Assembly (NCBI GenBank): GCA_964487685.1
Contig: CAZASA010000028.1
Location: 1-26,085, forward strand
From: JABDGZ01 sp964487685
Lineage (GTDB): Bacteria > Omnitrophota > Gorgyraeia > Zapsychrales > Fredricksoniimonadaceae
Direction of reading: 5' to 3'
DNA: 26,085 nucleotides
This document shows, piece after piece, positions 1 through 8,110 of this stretch (its first letter is position 1; every line of letters begins with the position of its first letter). Under the pieces are notes generated by a model. That model had not been told where the DNA came from. It saw only the letters and a program-made list of their open reading frames with translations, and searched no databases. Made by a program: the position numbers and the translations under genes.

Positions 1-54
1 TGAAAACCGTTGCCTCGCAAGGGGCCGTGAGTTCGAATCTCACCCTCTCCGCCA
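1..54 (+). tRNA. tRNA-Ser(UGA), 5' end cut off by window edge
   Basis: The window opens on the anticodon TGA (1-3) followed by the purines A37-A38 and the 3' strand of the anticodon stem. A long variable arm (about 11-26) folds as GCCTC/GGGGC closed by a GCAA tetraloop, which is the class II hallmark of tRNA-Ser. The T arm is GTGAG-TTCGAAT-CTCAC (27-43), then the acceptor strand CCTCTCC, discriminator G51 and an encoded CCA (52-54). The 5' acceptor strand, D arm and 5' anticodon strand lie outside the window. It converges on the response regulator gene, whose stop codon is 10 nt away. Confidence 0.93.
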
Positions 55-64
55 GTATTTTAAT

Positions 65-460
65 TCAAGAAGGCCTGTGATCGATCAGCAATTTGATGGC
101 TGATAATAATTTAGTTGGTTCAAAGGGTTTGGTGATGGCCGGGAAAAGGTGGCCGCCGACATTGATCTCATCAAGTGCATTGCTGTTAGGCGCGTTGGTG
201 GCCAAGGCTGTGAAAAAAAGTACCGGAATGTTTTGGGTGGAGCTGTTTGATTTTAATAGTTTGACAACTTCCCCTCCGGAGAGATTAGGCATCATGACAT
301 CCATGATGATCAGATCAGGCTTCTGTTCGATGGCCTTGATAAAACCGTCAGCTCCGGTATTGGAGAAGATGACGGCATAGTTGTTTTTTGTTAATCTGTT
401 TTTGACCAATTCAATGATGTCCACATCATCATCCACGATCAATATTTTCTTCATCATCAT
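65..460 (-). CDS. Single-domain response regulator (CheY-like receiver)
   Basis: This 131-residue protein is a complete receiver domain with nothing after it. The acidic pocket DDD lies at residues 10-12, the phospho-acceptor is Asp54 in IIMDVMMPN, the switch Thr is Thr84 in LFFTA and the invariant Lys is Lys111 in ITKPF. With no DNA-binding or enzymatic output domain, it must act by protein-protein contact or pass phosphate onward. Its first ATG overlaps the stop of the upstream histidine kinase gene in an ATGA (457-460), which favours translation coupling and the first of three consecutive Met codons. It is the last gene of a symporter-kinase-regulator operon, so the kinase next door is its likely phosphodonor. 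The output target cannot be seen here. Confidence 0.93.
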   Translation of the reverse strand: MMMKKILIVDDDVDIIELVKNRLTKNNYAVIFSNTGADGFIKAIEQKPDLIIMDVMMPNLSGGEVVKLLKSNSSTQNIPVLFFTALATNAPNSNALDEINVGGHLFPAITKPFEPTKLLSAIKLLIDHRPS

Positions 461-1566
461 GTTGTTCCTTTCACTGGTTCATCTAAAGGTAGTGTAAATG
501 TGAATTTAGTGCCTGTGCCTTCTTTGCTTTCCACCATCATTTTTCCGTTATGCAATTCGATAATGCTTTTAGAGATGACCAGCCCCAAACCCGTGCCTTT
601 TTCCTGGTTACCGTCCCATCGGCCGATCTGGTAAAAATCGGAGAATAGATAGGTCAGGTCCTTAGGCGATATCCCGATCCCCGAATCAGTAATACTGCAT
701 TCAATATAGCGTTCAGCCTTTCTGGCGGATATTTCTATACTGCCTTGGGCGGTGAATTTATAGGCGTTACCGATCAGATTGATCAAGACCTCGGTGATCT
801 TATCTTTATCAGCCAGGACTTCCAGGGGCTGTGTGCCGATATCGATCTTGATCGTCAGGCCTTTCTTTTCAAATCGTTGGGAAAAATCTGACGCGACTTC
901 TTTAATGAGCTCCCTTAAGTCCATTTTTTTCTTAAAGAGCTCGAATTTCCCTTTTTTGATCTTTGAGATATCCAGCATATTATCGATCAGCGCTTTTAAT
1001 CGGTCAATATTCCTTAATGACATATCAAAATATTTCTTTTGCTCTTCGTTGACTTCTCCCATCATACCTTCGGCAATCTGGCGCATGCTTTCCTGGATGA
1101 TCGTCAAAGGAAGACGGAATTCATGGGAGACATTATTGACAAAATCATCCTTGAGCTGGTCTAGGGCCTGGAGCTCGGCATTCTTCTTTTTTAATTCATT
1201 GATGTTCCTGTCAAATTGTTTGATCACCGCGGTAAAGGTATGGCTTAAGACAGCCATTTCATTCTGTCCTTCGTTGAGCTCTTTGACATCATCCGGGCTT
1301 AAAAAGGGGGCCAGCGCCTTGCGGTTCTCTTTAGCAATGGAAAAGGTTTCAGTCAGTAATGAACGGATGGAAAAGAAACCTATAAGCACGCCCATCACCA
1401 TGAGGACCATGGCTATGATCCCGATATTCGAGCCTTTGATATAGGCAAAATAAAGCAGGGCCATCGGGATGATGGAGGATATAAGAAAAAGGATCGCGAA
1501 TTTACGCAGGACTGAGACTTCGTCAAGGGAAGGGATAAAGAACTTTTTTCTCTTTTTTGTCCTCAT
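457..1566 (-). CDS. Membrane sensor histidine kinase
   Basis: A 369-residue sensor kinase. Two hydrophobic segments (about residues 22-43 and 47-68) are separated by only about five residues, so there is practically no extracytoplasmic sensor domain. A linker with coiled-coil character (about 100-140) leads to the HisKA dimerisation helix with the phospho-acceptor His148 (NNVSHEFRLPL). The ATPase domain follows, with N box LINLIGNAYKF (about 261-271), G1 DSGIG (294-298), F box around FSDFYQIG and G2 GTGLGL (324-329), all intact. Its start overlaps the symporter stop and its end overlaps the response regulator start (both ATGA). The lack of a sensory loop, together with co-translation with a transporter, suggests it senses within the membrane or reads the state of that transporter; this is inference. 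Confidence 0.95.
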   Translation of the reverse strand: MRTKKRKKFFIPSLDEVSVLRKFAILFLISSIIPMALLYFAYIKGSNIGIIAMVLMVMGVLIGFFSIRSLLTETFSIAKENRKALAPFLSPDDVKELNEGQNEMAVLSHTFTAVIKQFDRNINELKKKNAELQALDQLKDDFVNNVSHEFRLPLTIIQESMRQIAEGMMGEVNEEQKKYFDMSLRNIDRLKALIDNMLDISKIKKGKFELFKKKMDLRELIKEVASDFSQRFEKKGLTIKIDIGTQPLEVLADKDKITEVLINLIGNAYKFTAQGSIEISARKAERYIECSITDSGIGISPKDLTYLFSDFYQIGRWDGNQEKGTGLGLVISKSIIELHNGKMMVESKEGTGTKFTFTLPLDEPVKGTT

Positions 1567-2780
1567 GTCATTAATTTAACAAGATTTTGCCCGGATTGGA
1601 AGGGATATCCTTGATTTGAGATCTTTCGGCTTATGGCATGTACCACACACGCACCGATACAATCCCCTTCGACGTTGACCACCGTGCGGATGGTGTCCAG
1701 GGGCCGGTCAATGGCAATGAGAAGCCCCAGGGCTTGCAGGGGAAGTCCGACGGATTGTAAGACCATGATCATGGTCACCATGCCCGCACTTGGTATCCCT
1801 GGCGCTCCGATCGATACCATCATCGCCGTAAACATGACGGCCATTTGTGATAATAAGGTCAAATGAGCCCCGCAAAGATTGGCCACGAACAAAGCGGCCA
1901 TGGCTTCATACATGACAGTACCGTCCATATTAAGCACTGCTCCGACCGGAAGCACAAAGCGGGCGATATTTTTGTCCACCTTAAGATTTTCAGTGATACA
2001 GCGCAGGCTTACCGGCAGGGTGGCTGTCGAGGAACTGGTAGAAAACGCTGTAATGAGCGCTTCCTTAAGCCCTAAAAGCAAGCGCCAGGGTGTAATTTTG
2101 GTCACCATCCATAATATTAAGGGAAGTGTGATGAGGCCATGAAAAAGCGTTGATCCCACGACTACAATAATATATTTGCCCAGAACAAACAAAAGTGTAG
2201 CGTTGGCTTCGGCAACGAGCTTTGCCAACAGCCCCATGATCCCAAGGGGAGCTAGCCGCATGATCCAGGAGACGATGGTCATCATAAGTTCAAAGAGCTC
2301 ATTGACTTTCTTTAAAATATTTTGACCCTTGTCACCGCTTAAGATAATGGCAGTGCCTGATAAAGCTGCCGCAAGGACAATGGTAATGATATTAAAAGGC
2401 TGTCCGCCGCTTAACGGGTGGGTGGGGGTTGGTAATAAATGGACATTAAGCCCAACTCCGGGTTTGATCAAATTCATGACGGTAAGTCCGGTGATGGCGG
2501 CCAGGCAGGTGGTGGTCAACGAATACAATAGTAGTGTCATCCATATTCTTCTGGAATGAGGGGTCTTTTTAAGATTAGCCATTCCGGCTGTAATGGATAT
2601 AAAAACCAGGGGTACCATGATCATTTTAAGCAGGTTAAGAAAGACCTTGCCTAAAAGATCAAATACTGGAAGAAAAATTTTACCGGTTGTGGAAGCTAAC
2701 GGCGAATGGCCTAAGATGGTCCCGAATGCCACCCCTAAAACAGCCCCGATGAAGATCTGTGAGTTTAATGACAATTTCAT
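1563..2780 (-). CDS. Dicarboxylate/acidic amino acid:cation symporter (SLC1/DAACS family, GltP/DctA-like)
   Basis: A 405-residue secondary transporter of the glutamate/dicarboxylate family, close to the usual length. Hallmarks are the serine-rich HP1 motif STSSSTATLP (247-256), NMDGT of TM7 (284-288), the HP2 loop GAPGIPSAG (326-334) and the TM8 substrate motif with Asp362, Arg365, Thr366, Asn369 and Asp373. By alignment to GltPh these match D394, R397, T398, N401 and D405. The retained Arg points to an acidic (carboxylate) substrate, and the NMDGT and Asp residues to cation coupling. It is the first gene of an operon with a histidine kinase and a response regulator. Glutamate, aspartate and C4-dicarboxylates cannot be told apart from sequence alone. 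Confidence 0.93.
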   Translation of the reverse strand: MKLSLNSQIFIGAVLGVAFGTILGHSPLASTTGKIFLPVFDLLGKVFLNLLKMIMVPLVFISITAGMANLKKTPHSRRIWMTLLLYSLTTTCLAAITGLTVMNLIKPGVGLNVHLLPTPTHPLSGGQPFNIITIVLAAALSGTAIILSGDKGQNILKKVNELFELMMTIVSWIMRLAPLGIMGLLAKLVAEANATLLFVLGKYIIVVVGSTLFHGLITLPLILWMVTKITPWRLLLGLKEALITAFSTSSSTATLPVSLRCITENLKVDKNIARFVLPVGAVLNMDGTVMYEAMAALFVANLCGAHLTLLSQMAVMFTAMMVSIGAPGIPSAGMVTMIMVLQSVGLPLQALGLLIAIDRPLDTIRTVVNVEGDCIGACVVHAISRKISNQGYPFQSGQNLVKLMT

Positions 2781-2834
2781 ATTCTTTTTTCGGTATGATA
2801 CACTAATTCCTTTGCTTTTGTATATAGAAATTGC

Positions 2835-2863
2835 TTGCTAATCTGATTCTTCTCGACTAAAAT
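2835..2863 (+). promoter_or_regulatory. Sigma70-type promoter for tRNA-Met and downstream genes
   Basis: TTGCTA (2835-2840), a 17-bp spacer, then TAAAAT (2858-2863). The expected transcription start would be near 2870, about five bases before the mature tRNA 5' end, which is the usual arrangement for a tRNA gene. This is a by-eye match, but the position relative to the tRNA makes it credible. Confidence 0.6.
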
Positions 2864-2874
2864 CATCTTTCTTT

Positions 2875-2947
2875 GGCGGCGTAGCTCAGCTGATAGAGCA
2901 TTCGGTTCATACCCGACAGGTCAGTGGTTTAAATCCACTCGCCGCCA
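2875..2947 (+). tRNA. tRNA-Met(CAU), elongator type
   Basis: A full cloverleaf: acceptor GGCGGCG/CGCCGCC, D stem GCTC/GAGC, anticodon loop TTCATAC with CAT at 2908-2910, T stem AGTGG/CCACT and discriminator A2947. CCA is not encoded (CTT follows). The anticodon stem lacks the three G-C pairs of initiator tRNA, and CGGTTCATACCCG resembles elongator tRNA-Met of other bacteria (for example Bacillus) rather than tRNA-Ile2. Oddities: the D loop AGCTGATA has A instead of G19, and the T loop TTTAAAT has T instead of C56, so the invariant G19-C56 tertiary pair appears to be replaced by A19-U56. Position 27-43 is a T/C mismatch. A protein start codon follows 10 nt later. Confidence 0.9.
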
Positions 2948-2957
2948 CTTTCTATCT

Positions 2958-4610
2958 ATGCGACCATTCTATTTCAAGCGAATTTCTATCCTTTTTTTGA
3001 TCTGCGGGGCTTTGTTCTTATACGGCAATAATTTATTTAGTCTCTCCGACCCTGATGAGGTTTTCTATTCCCTGACCGCCAAAGAAATGGCTGCCAAGAA
3101 TGAGTGGATGACACCCTTGATCTTTGGCCAGCCCCAATTTGAAAAACCACCGCTGACTTATTGGCTCCTGGAAACTGCTTTTAAGACCTGGGGAGAGTCC
3201 CCGTTTATGGCACGGTTATTTCCGGCTGCATTCGCCTGTCTTGGCGTCATGGCGATTTATTTTTTAGGTTTGATGGGTTTTAATGATGAACGTAAGGCTT
3301 TTCTTTCGGCCGTTGCCTTGGCCACGTGTGCGTTTTATGCCGGTATGGGTAAGACGGTATTTACAGACATGATCTTTACGGTATTGATCCTTTGCGCCTT
3401 TACCATGTTTATGGTGGGCTTTACTGATCGCCGCCGGCAAGGGATCGGATTTATCGGGTTTTATGTATTTTGCGCTTTAGCCACCTTGACTAAAAGCCCC
3501 TTGGGCTTTTTGATTCCCCAGATCGCTGTTATTCTTTTTCTTTTGTATCAACGTCAGATCAATTTCCTAAAAACGTGGTGGGTCCCTATGGGGCTCTTGG
3601 TTTATATCGGGATCGCTTTACCGTGGTATGTGTTTATTTACAAACAATATGGCCACGCTTTTATCCACGAGTTCTTTTATAATGATCATTGGCGCCGATT
3701 GATGGAAGCAGAGCACCATGGTAACGACCATTGGTTCTTTTATCCGATGACCATGGTGGCCGGCTTTTTTCCATGGAGTTTGTTCCTGCTCGCCGCTTGG
3801 GTCGATCTGTTCAAGCGTTTAAAAAGTTCGGTGACTATGATGGACCATTTAACTCTTAGCTGGGTCCTGGCGTTTTTTGTCGTGTTTCAAACAGCCCATT
3901 CTAAATTAGCCAGTTATATTTTACCGCTGTTCCCGGCCCTGGCGTTGATGACAGGCAATTTTTTAGGCAATGCTTTGTCCCAGATCCAGCATCGCAAACG
4001 GATGCAGAATTTGCTGTGCGTCAGTTTTACTATCTTGGCCCTTTTAGGTGTTGCTGTCATGGGAGGGCACAAGATCTTCCATCGTTATCTCTCTTGCCAA
4101 TTGCCGATGTATTTCCTTTCAGGCTCCTTGATCACCCTGTCAGGATTGGGTATTACCTTGGCTTTTCAAGAGCGATTCCAGACGGCACTGTATGTCCTGG
4201 CTTTAAGCCTTTGTCCGATATTCTTTACAGCGGTGATGGTCCGCACAGACCTGGAAGGGTATGTATCTTCCCATGAGGCATCGGAATATATTCCTCAGCG
4301 GGCTTTGGAGCCCATGACCGTATTGACATCCAAGGCCAATGCCCGGGGTATCCGTTTTTATACTGGCCAGGATGTGGCCGTTGTCGATTATTCCGGAAAA
4401 CCTTTTTTCAGTCCTCATCCGGTCCCTATTTTAGACACAACTAGCAAAATTATGAGGGTGCTTGAAAGTCAGCGGGTGACCTTAGGGGTGATCCGTAAAA
4501 CAGCTTATCAGGACATCCTTAAAAATTGTTCCGCTTATTATCATATTTCCTTATTAAAGGTCATTGGCTATGACTATGTTGTAAGGATTGAATCGCCTGT
4601 GGTAAAATAA
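2958..4610 (+). CDS. ArnT-like membrane glycosyltransferase (GT-C fold, GT83/PMT superfamily)
   Basis: A 550-residue polytopic protein predicted to move a sugar from a polyprenyl-phosphate carrier to an envelope acceptor on the outer face of the inner membrane. After the first TM it carries the acidic catalytic loop SDPDEVFY (Asp31, Asp33, Glu34) and the FEKPPLTYW signature (61-69), as in ArnT and related enzymes. About a dozen hydrophobic segments follow, then a soluble C-terminal part of about 120 residues. There is no Shine-Dalgarno, and the ATG is only 10 nt after tRNA-Met, so it is probably co-transcribed with the tRNA. The donor could be aminoarabinose, another pentose or a hexose; the sequence does not decide. 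Confidence 0.87.
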   Translation: MRPFYFKRISILFLICGALFLYGNNLFSLSDPDEVFYSLTAKEMAAKNEWMTPLIFGQPQFEKPPLTYWLLETAFKTWGESPFMARLFPAAFACLGVMAIYFLGLMGFNDERKAFLSAVALATCAFYAGMGKTVFTDMIFTVLILCAFTMFMVGFTDRRRQGIGFIGFYVFCALATLTKSPLGFLIPQIAVILFLLYQRQINFLKTWWVPMGLLVYIGIALPWYVFIYKQYGHAFIHEFFYNDHWRRLMEAEHHGNDHWFFYPMTMVAGFFPWSLFLLAAWVDLFKRLKSSVTMMDHLTLSWVLAFFVVFQTAHSKLASYILPLFPALALMTGNFLGNALSQIQHRKRMQNLLCVSFTILALLGVAVMGGHKIFHRYLSCQLPMYFLSGSLITLSGLGITLAFQERFQTALYVLALSLCPIFFTAVMVRTDLEGYVSSHEASEYIPQRALEPMTVLTSKANARGIRFYTGQDVAVVDYSGKPFFSPHPVPILDTTSKIMRVLESQRVTLGVIRKTAYQDILKNCSAYYHISLLKVIGYDYVVRIESPVVK

Positions 4611-4613
4611 CCT

Positions 4614-5144
4614 ATGTTCTTGCGTGTATTGATCATCATTCTTTTTTTAAGCGTTCCTGGTTGGGGCGCTGACAATAACGATGACCTGTTTAATTTTTCT
4701 AAGAAACAGGAAGAAGCCCTGGTGGTCAAGGTCATTGCTTCTGATCTGATCGTCCTGGAAGACGGGCGGCATATCAAATTGATCGGGATCGAATCCGCAG
4801 GGAACGTTCGTCCTCAATATCCAAAATATGATGAGAAAGGCCATTTGATCGAGGAGCCTGTTGAACCGACGATCCCGCTGCAAGAGCAGGCCTTGACCTA
4901 TGCCCAGGACCTGTTGGAGAATAAGAAGGTAAAGCTGGAATTTGATATTGACAGCGGAGATACCAGCAACGGTTATCTTAACGCTTATGTTTACTTGCCC
5001 GATGGACGTATGGCCAATGCCGAACTTTTACGCCTGGGCTTTGTGAAATTAAGGATCATCCCGCCCAACGTGAAATATGAAGACAAATTACGCACGGCCT
5101 ACCAGGAAGCTAAAAAAGAAAAGCGCGGTTTGGAAGGCGAATAA
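4614..5144 (+). CDS. Secreted SNase-fold protein, probably catalytically dead
   Basis: A 176-residue protein with a signal peptide (residues 1 to about 18, ending WGA) and a staphylococcal-nuclease-like beta-barrel/helix domain from about 37 to the end (VVKVIASDLIVLEDG, then VYLPDGRMANAELLRLGFVK, then YQEAKKEKRGL). Aligned by eye to staphylococcal nuclease, Asp21 is kept (Asp44), but Arg35 becomes Lys55, Asp40 becomes Glu60, Glu43 becomes Gly63 and Arg87 becomes Tyr121. The residues for calcium-assisted phosphodiester cleavage are thus largely missing, so a binding or structural role is more likely than nuclease activity. It starts 3 nt after the preceding gene with no clear ribosome site, so it is probably translationally coupled. 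Confidence 0.8.
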   Translation: MFLRVLIIILFLSVPGWGADNNDDLFNFSKKQEEALVVKVIASDLIVLEDGRHIKLIGIESAGNVRPQYPKYDEKGHLIEEPVEPTIPLQEQALTYAQDLLENKKVKLEFDIDSGDTSNGYLNAYVYLPDGRMANAELLRLGFVKLRIIPPNVKYEDKLRTAYQEAKKEKRGLEGE

Positions 5145-5152
5145 ATACCCTC

Positions 5153-6148
5153 ATGGACCTAGAACAGCGGACCTTTCAATTCATCAAAAAGAATAAATTA
5201 ATATCCCCCCGTGGGTTGGTCCTTATCGGTGTATCAGGCGGCGCTGATTCCATGGCGCTTTTATATGTCCTGTCAAACTTACGCCATGATCTTGGCGTAC
5301 ACATTCAAGCGGTCCATTTCAATCACCGGTTACGGACCCAAGCAGATAGTGATGAAGCTTTTGTAGGTCGATGGTGTAAGAAGTTAAATGTTCCTTTGAC
5401 CGTTGGACGAAGGGAAGGGGGGAAGGTGAGTCGCCTTTCCGAGGATGATGCCAGGCAATTGAGATTTGATTTTTTTGCCAAGACGGCCCGTAGTTTAAAA
5501 GCGCAATCAGTGGCCCTGGCGCATACCCGAAATGACCTGGCAGAGACTGTTTTGATGCGGCTGATGAGGGGCACCGGCCTATATGGTTTAAGGGCAATTT
5601 TGCCGCGGCGCAGTATTGAAGGGATCATTTTTGTTCGTCCTTTATTGGAGTTAAGCCGTATTGATATTGAAAAATATTTAAAGATAAAAAAAGTCCCGTT
5701 TCGCACGGATGCCACCAATCACCAGTTGTTGTATGAACGTAATAAGGTGCGCCACCAGCTTTTGCCGTTAATGGCGCGGAAATTTAATCCGCGGATCATC
5801 AATGCCTTATCAGACCTGGCCGCCACCGCAGGGGAAGACTATGAATTCCTCTCGGCATATGCCCAAAAGTTTTATGACAAAAATGTTATTGTAGCCAAAA
5901 ACAAGGTCAAGATAGATCTAACACCCATCAAGCGCCAGCATCCGGCCATCGTACGATTGTTGCTAAGACAGATGGTGGAGGTTTTGACCAATGACCCAGC
6001 AAGCCTTTCTTTTGAGCATATCCATGCCCTGGAAGGTCTGGTTTCCCAAGATGGCCCCGGGGCATTGGACCTGCCGTTTAGCATAAAAGCTGTTCGGGAC
6101 AAAAAATCATTGGAGTTATTCTGCCTAAGCGCAATTCCCTTGATTTAA
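5153..6148 (+). CDS. tilS: tRNA(Ile)-lysidine synthase TilS
   Basis: TilS ligates lysine to C34 of tRNA-Ile(CAU) with ATP, switching decoding from AUG to AUA. The 331-residue protein has the N-type ATP-pyrophosphatase P-loop VSGGADS (27-33), then VHFNHRLR and the ALAHTRNDLAETVLMRLMRGTG segment typical of TilS (about residues 120-143), then RPLLELSR and the tRNA-binding region with YERNKVRHQLLP. It ends soon after the first C-terminal domain, so it resembles the short TilS form rather than the ~430-residue E. coli type. It sits in the same transcription unit as a CAU-anticodon tRNA, although that tRNA looks like tRNA-Met, the species TilS must avoid. No clear Shine-Dalgarno; 8 nt gap from the SNase-fold gene. 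Confidence 0.95.
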   Translation: MDLEQRTFQFIKKNKLISPRGLVLIGVSGGADSMALLYVLSNLRHDLGVHIQAVHFNHRLRTQADSDEAFVGRWCKKLNVPLTVGRREGGKVSRLSEDDARQLRFDFFAKTARSLKAQSVALAHTRNDLAETVLMRLMRGTGLYGLRAILPRRSIEGIIFVRPLLELSRIDIEKYLKIKKVPFRTDATNHQLLYERNKVRHQLLPLMARKFNPRIINALSDLAATAGEDYEFLSAYAQKFYDKNVIVAKNKVKIDLTPIKRQHPAIVRLLLRQMVEVLTNDPASLSFEHIHALEGLVSQDGPGALDLPFSIKAVRDKKSLELFCLSAIPLI

Positions 6149-6167
6149 TTTTATCCTAATATATAAT
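6140..6167 (+). promoter_or_regulatory. Promoter for ftsH and downstream genes
   Basis: TTGATT (6140-6145), a 16-bp spacer and a perfect TATAAT (6162-6167), overlapping the end of tilS. Predicted start near 6174, giving a ~30-nt leader with the Shine-Dalgarno GGAGG (6193-6197) five bases before the ftsH ATG. This gap, the only sizeable one in the run, is where an internal promoter would be expected. Confidence 0.6.
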
Positions 6168-6202
6168 CATCTTCCGTTCGTTTATTACTTCTGGAGGCTT
6201 TA

Positions 6203-8110
6203 ATGGCACAACCAAATACAAATATACCCACTAAAAAAGGGCCGCGTCAAACCCGGAATCCTAATGGCAATATCTGGTTTTGGCTCATCCCTTTAGCTTT
6301 TTTTCTGATCATCATGTCCTACCAGGACAAGACGAGTTATAAGACGGAGAAGGTGCTGACCTACTCTGAATTTTATGCCATCTTAAAGGACAATCCGCAA
6401 ACACATCAGATCAAGCATCTGGAGCTGACCGAAGGCCCGGACAATACTTTAAAAGGCACCTATGCCAATGGGTTGGAGTTCAAGCTTAATATCCCTTCAC
6501 ACGACGACGATCTTCTTAAAATGATCCGGGAGAATGTCACTGATTTCAGCGTTGTCCCGCCGGAATTGTTTTGGAGCCAGTTATTTTTCCAATTGATCCC
6601 ATTTTTAGGGATCTTTGCCTTGATCTGGTTTGTTTCTTACCGCGGCTCACAAATGGGCAACAAGATCTTTGCTTTCGGCAAATCGCGTGCGCAGGTGGCC
6701 GGTGTGGGCAAGGTGACTTTCGCGGATGTGGCCGGCGTCGATGAGGCCAAGGAAGAATTGCAGGAAGTCATTGAATTCCTCAAAGACCCCAAGAAATTTG
6801 AGAGATTAGGCGGCAAGATCCCCAAAGGAGTTTTGCTTGTTGGACCTCCTGGTACCGGAAAGACATTATTAGCCAAGGCCGTTGCCGGCGAGGCTGGTGT
6901 GCCGTTCTTTTCTTTAAGCGGATCAGATTTCGTTGAGATGTTCGTGGGGGTCGGCGCTTCACGCGTGAGGGACCTATTCGAGCAGGGCCGCAAAGCCGCT
7001 AAAATTTCAGGCAAGGGCGGTATTATTTTTATTGATGAGATCGACGCTGTAGGCCGTCAACGCTTTGCCGGTATCGGCGGGGGCAATGATGAGCGCGAGC
7101 AGACCCTTAATGCATTGCTTGTTGAGATGGACGGTTTTAATACGGTCAGCGGGCTTATCCTGATCGCGGCCACCAACCGTCCGGATACCCTTGACCCGGC
7201 GCTGCTGCGTCCCGGGCGATTCGACCGTCAGATCGTGGTTGGACTGCCGGATATTAACGGCCGTGAAGGAATTCTTAAGGTCCATGTCAAGAACATCAAA
7301 TTAGGCGAAGAAGTCAATTTAAGACGGATCGCCCAGATGACCGTGTATTTTTCCGGTGCTGACCTGGCCAATGTTTGTAATGAAGCAGCTTTGCTCGCCG
7401 CCCGGCGTAACAAGGAAAAAGTGGGTATGGAAGAGATGCTTGCTGCTGTTGAACGGGTGACCATGGGACCGGAGAAAAAGAGCCATGTAACCTCCAAGAA
7501 AGAAAAGGAAATGACTGCTTATCACGAGGCAGGACATGCTTTATTGTCTTTGCTTATCGATGAAGTTGATACTTTTACCAAGGTATCGATCATCCCGCGC
7601 GGTATGGCCGGCGGCTATACCTTGACACCGCCCAAAGAAGACAAGCATTATATGTCTAAAAAAGAACTTAAAGGGATGATGGTGGTCTTGCTGGGCGGCA
7701 TGGTCGGCGAAGAGATCTATATGGACGATACGACGACCGGTGTTTCCAATGACCTGCAAAGGGTGTCCCAGATCGCCCGCAGTATGGTCTGCCAATACGG
7801 GATGAGCGACAACCTGGATAAATTGGCATTCGGCAAGCAAACCCAGCAGATGTTCCTGGGCCGTGACCTTTTTGATGAAAAAGATTACAGCGAAGAAACA
7901 GCCCGTAAGATCGATGGGGAGATCCAAAGTCTCGTGCACGGAGCCTATGAGAAGGCCAAGAAATTACTGCTCGATCATCGTGAAAAGATGGACCTTTTGG
8001 CCAAGCGCCTGATCGAAAAAGAGACCATAGATATCGAAGAAGCCAGGGTATTGCTGATGATACCCGAGCATAAGCTCAATCTTCATACAGATACGCCTCA
8101 AAACGCATGA
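6203..8110 (+). CDS. ftsH: ATP-dependent zinc metalloprotease FtsH
   Basis: A membrane-anchored AAA+ protease that degrades misfolded membrane proteins and regulatory substrates. The 635 residues show TM1 (about 25-40), a small extracytoplasmic domain, TM2 (about 127-147), the AAA domain beginning FADVAGVDEAKEEL, Walker A GPPGTGKT (214-221), Walker B IIFIDEID, the second region of homology TNRPDTLDPALLRPGRFD, and a protease domain with zinc site HEAGH (441-445) and the third-ligand region TTGVSNDL. All catalytic elements are intact and the length is typical. It has the best ribosome site of the run (GGAGG) and its own putative promoter. Its stop overlaps the folP start (ATGA), so folP is probably translationally coupled to it. 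Confidence 0.98.
   Translation: MAQPNTNIPTKKGPRQTRNPNGNIWFWLIPLAFFLIIMSYQDKTSYKTEKVLTYSEFYAILKDNPQTHQIKHLELTEGPDNTLKGTYANGLEFKLNIPSHDDDLLKMIRENVTDFSVVPPELFWSQLFFQLIPFLGIFALIWFVSYRGSQMGNKIFAFGKSRAQVAGVGKVTFADVAGVDEAKEELQEVIEFLKDPKKFERLGGKIPKGVLLVGPPGTGKTLLAKAVAGEAGVPFFSLSGSDFVEMFVGVGASRVRDLFEQGRKAAKISGKGGIIFIDEIDAVGRQRFAGIGGGNDEREQTLNALLVEMDGFNTVSGLILIAATNRPDTLDPALLRPGRFDRQIVVGLPDINGREGILKVHVKNIKLGEEVNLRRIAQMTVYFSGADLANVCNEAALLAARRNKEKVGMEEMLAAVERVTMGPEKKSHVTSKKEKEMTAYHEAGHALLSLLIDEVDTFTKVSIIPRGMAGGYTLTPPKEDKHYMSKKELKGMMVVLLGGMVGEEIYMDDTTTGVSNDLQRVSQIARSMVCQYGMSDNLDKLAFGKQTQQMFLGRDLFDEKDYSEETARKIDGEIQSLVHGAYEKAKKLLLDHREKMDLLAKRLIEKETIDIEEARVLLMIPEHKLNLHTDTPQNA

Noticed and set aside
779..1444. 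A 221-codon plus-strand ORF opposite the histidine kinase
   Set aside because: It is antisense to a clear gene with intact motifs, is Ser/Phe/Leu rich without family features, and has no ribosome site. Similar antisense ORFs opposite the symporter, ftsH, tilS, folP, pfp and recN genes were dismissed for the same reason.
2875..2947. Reading the CAU tRNA as tRNA-Ile2, the substrate of nearby TilS, or as initiator tRNA
   Set aside because: The acceptor and anticodon stems resemble elongator tRNA-Met of other bacteria, and the three G-C pairs of initiator tRNA are absent. Closeness to tilS is suggestive but not evidence of identity.
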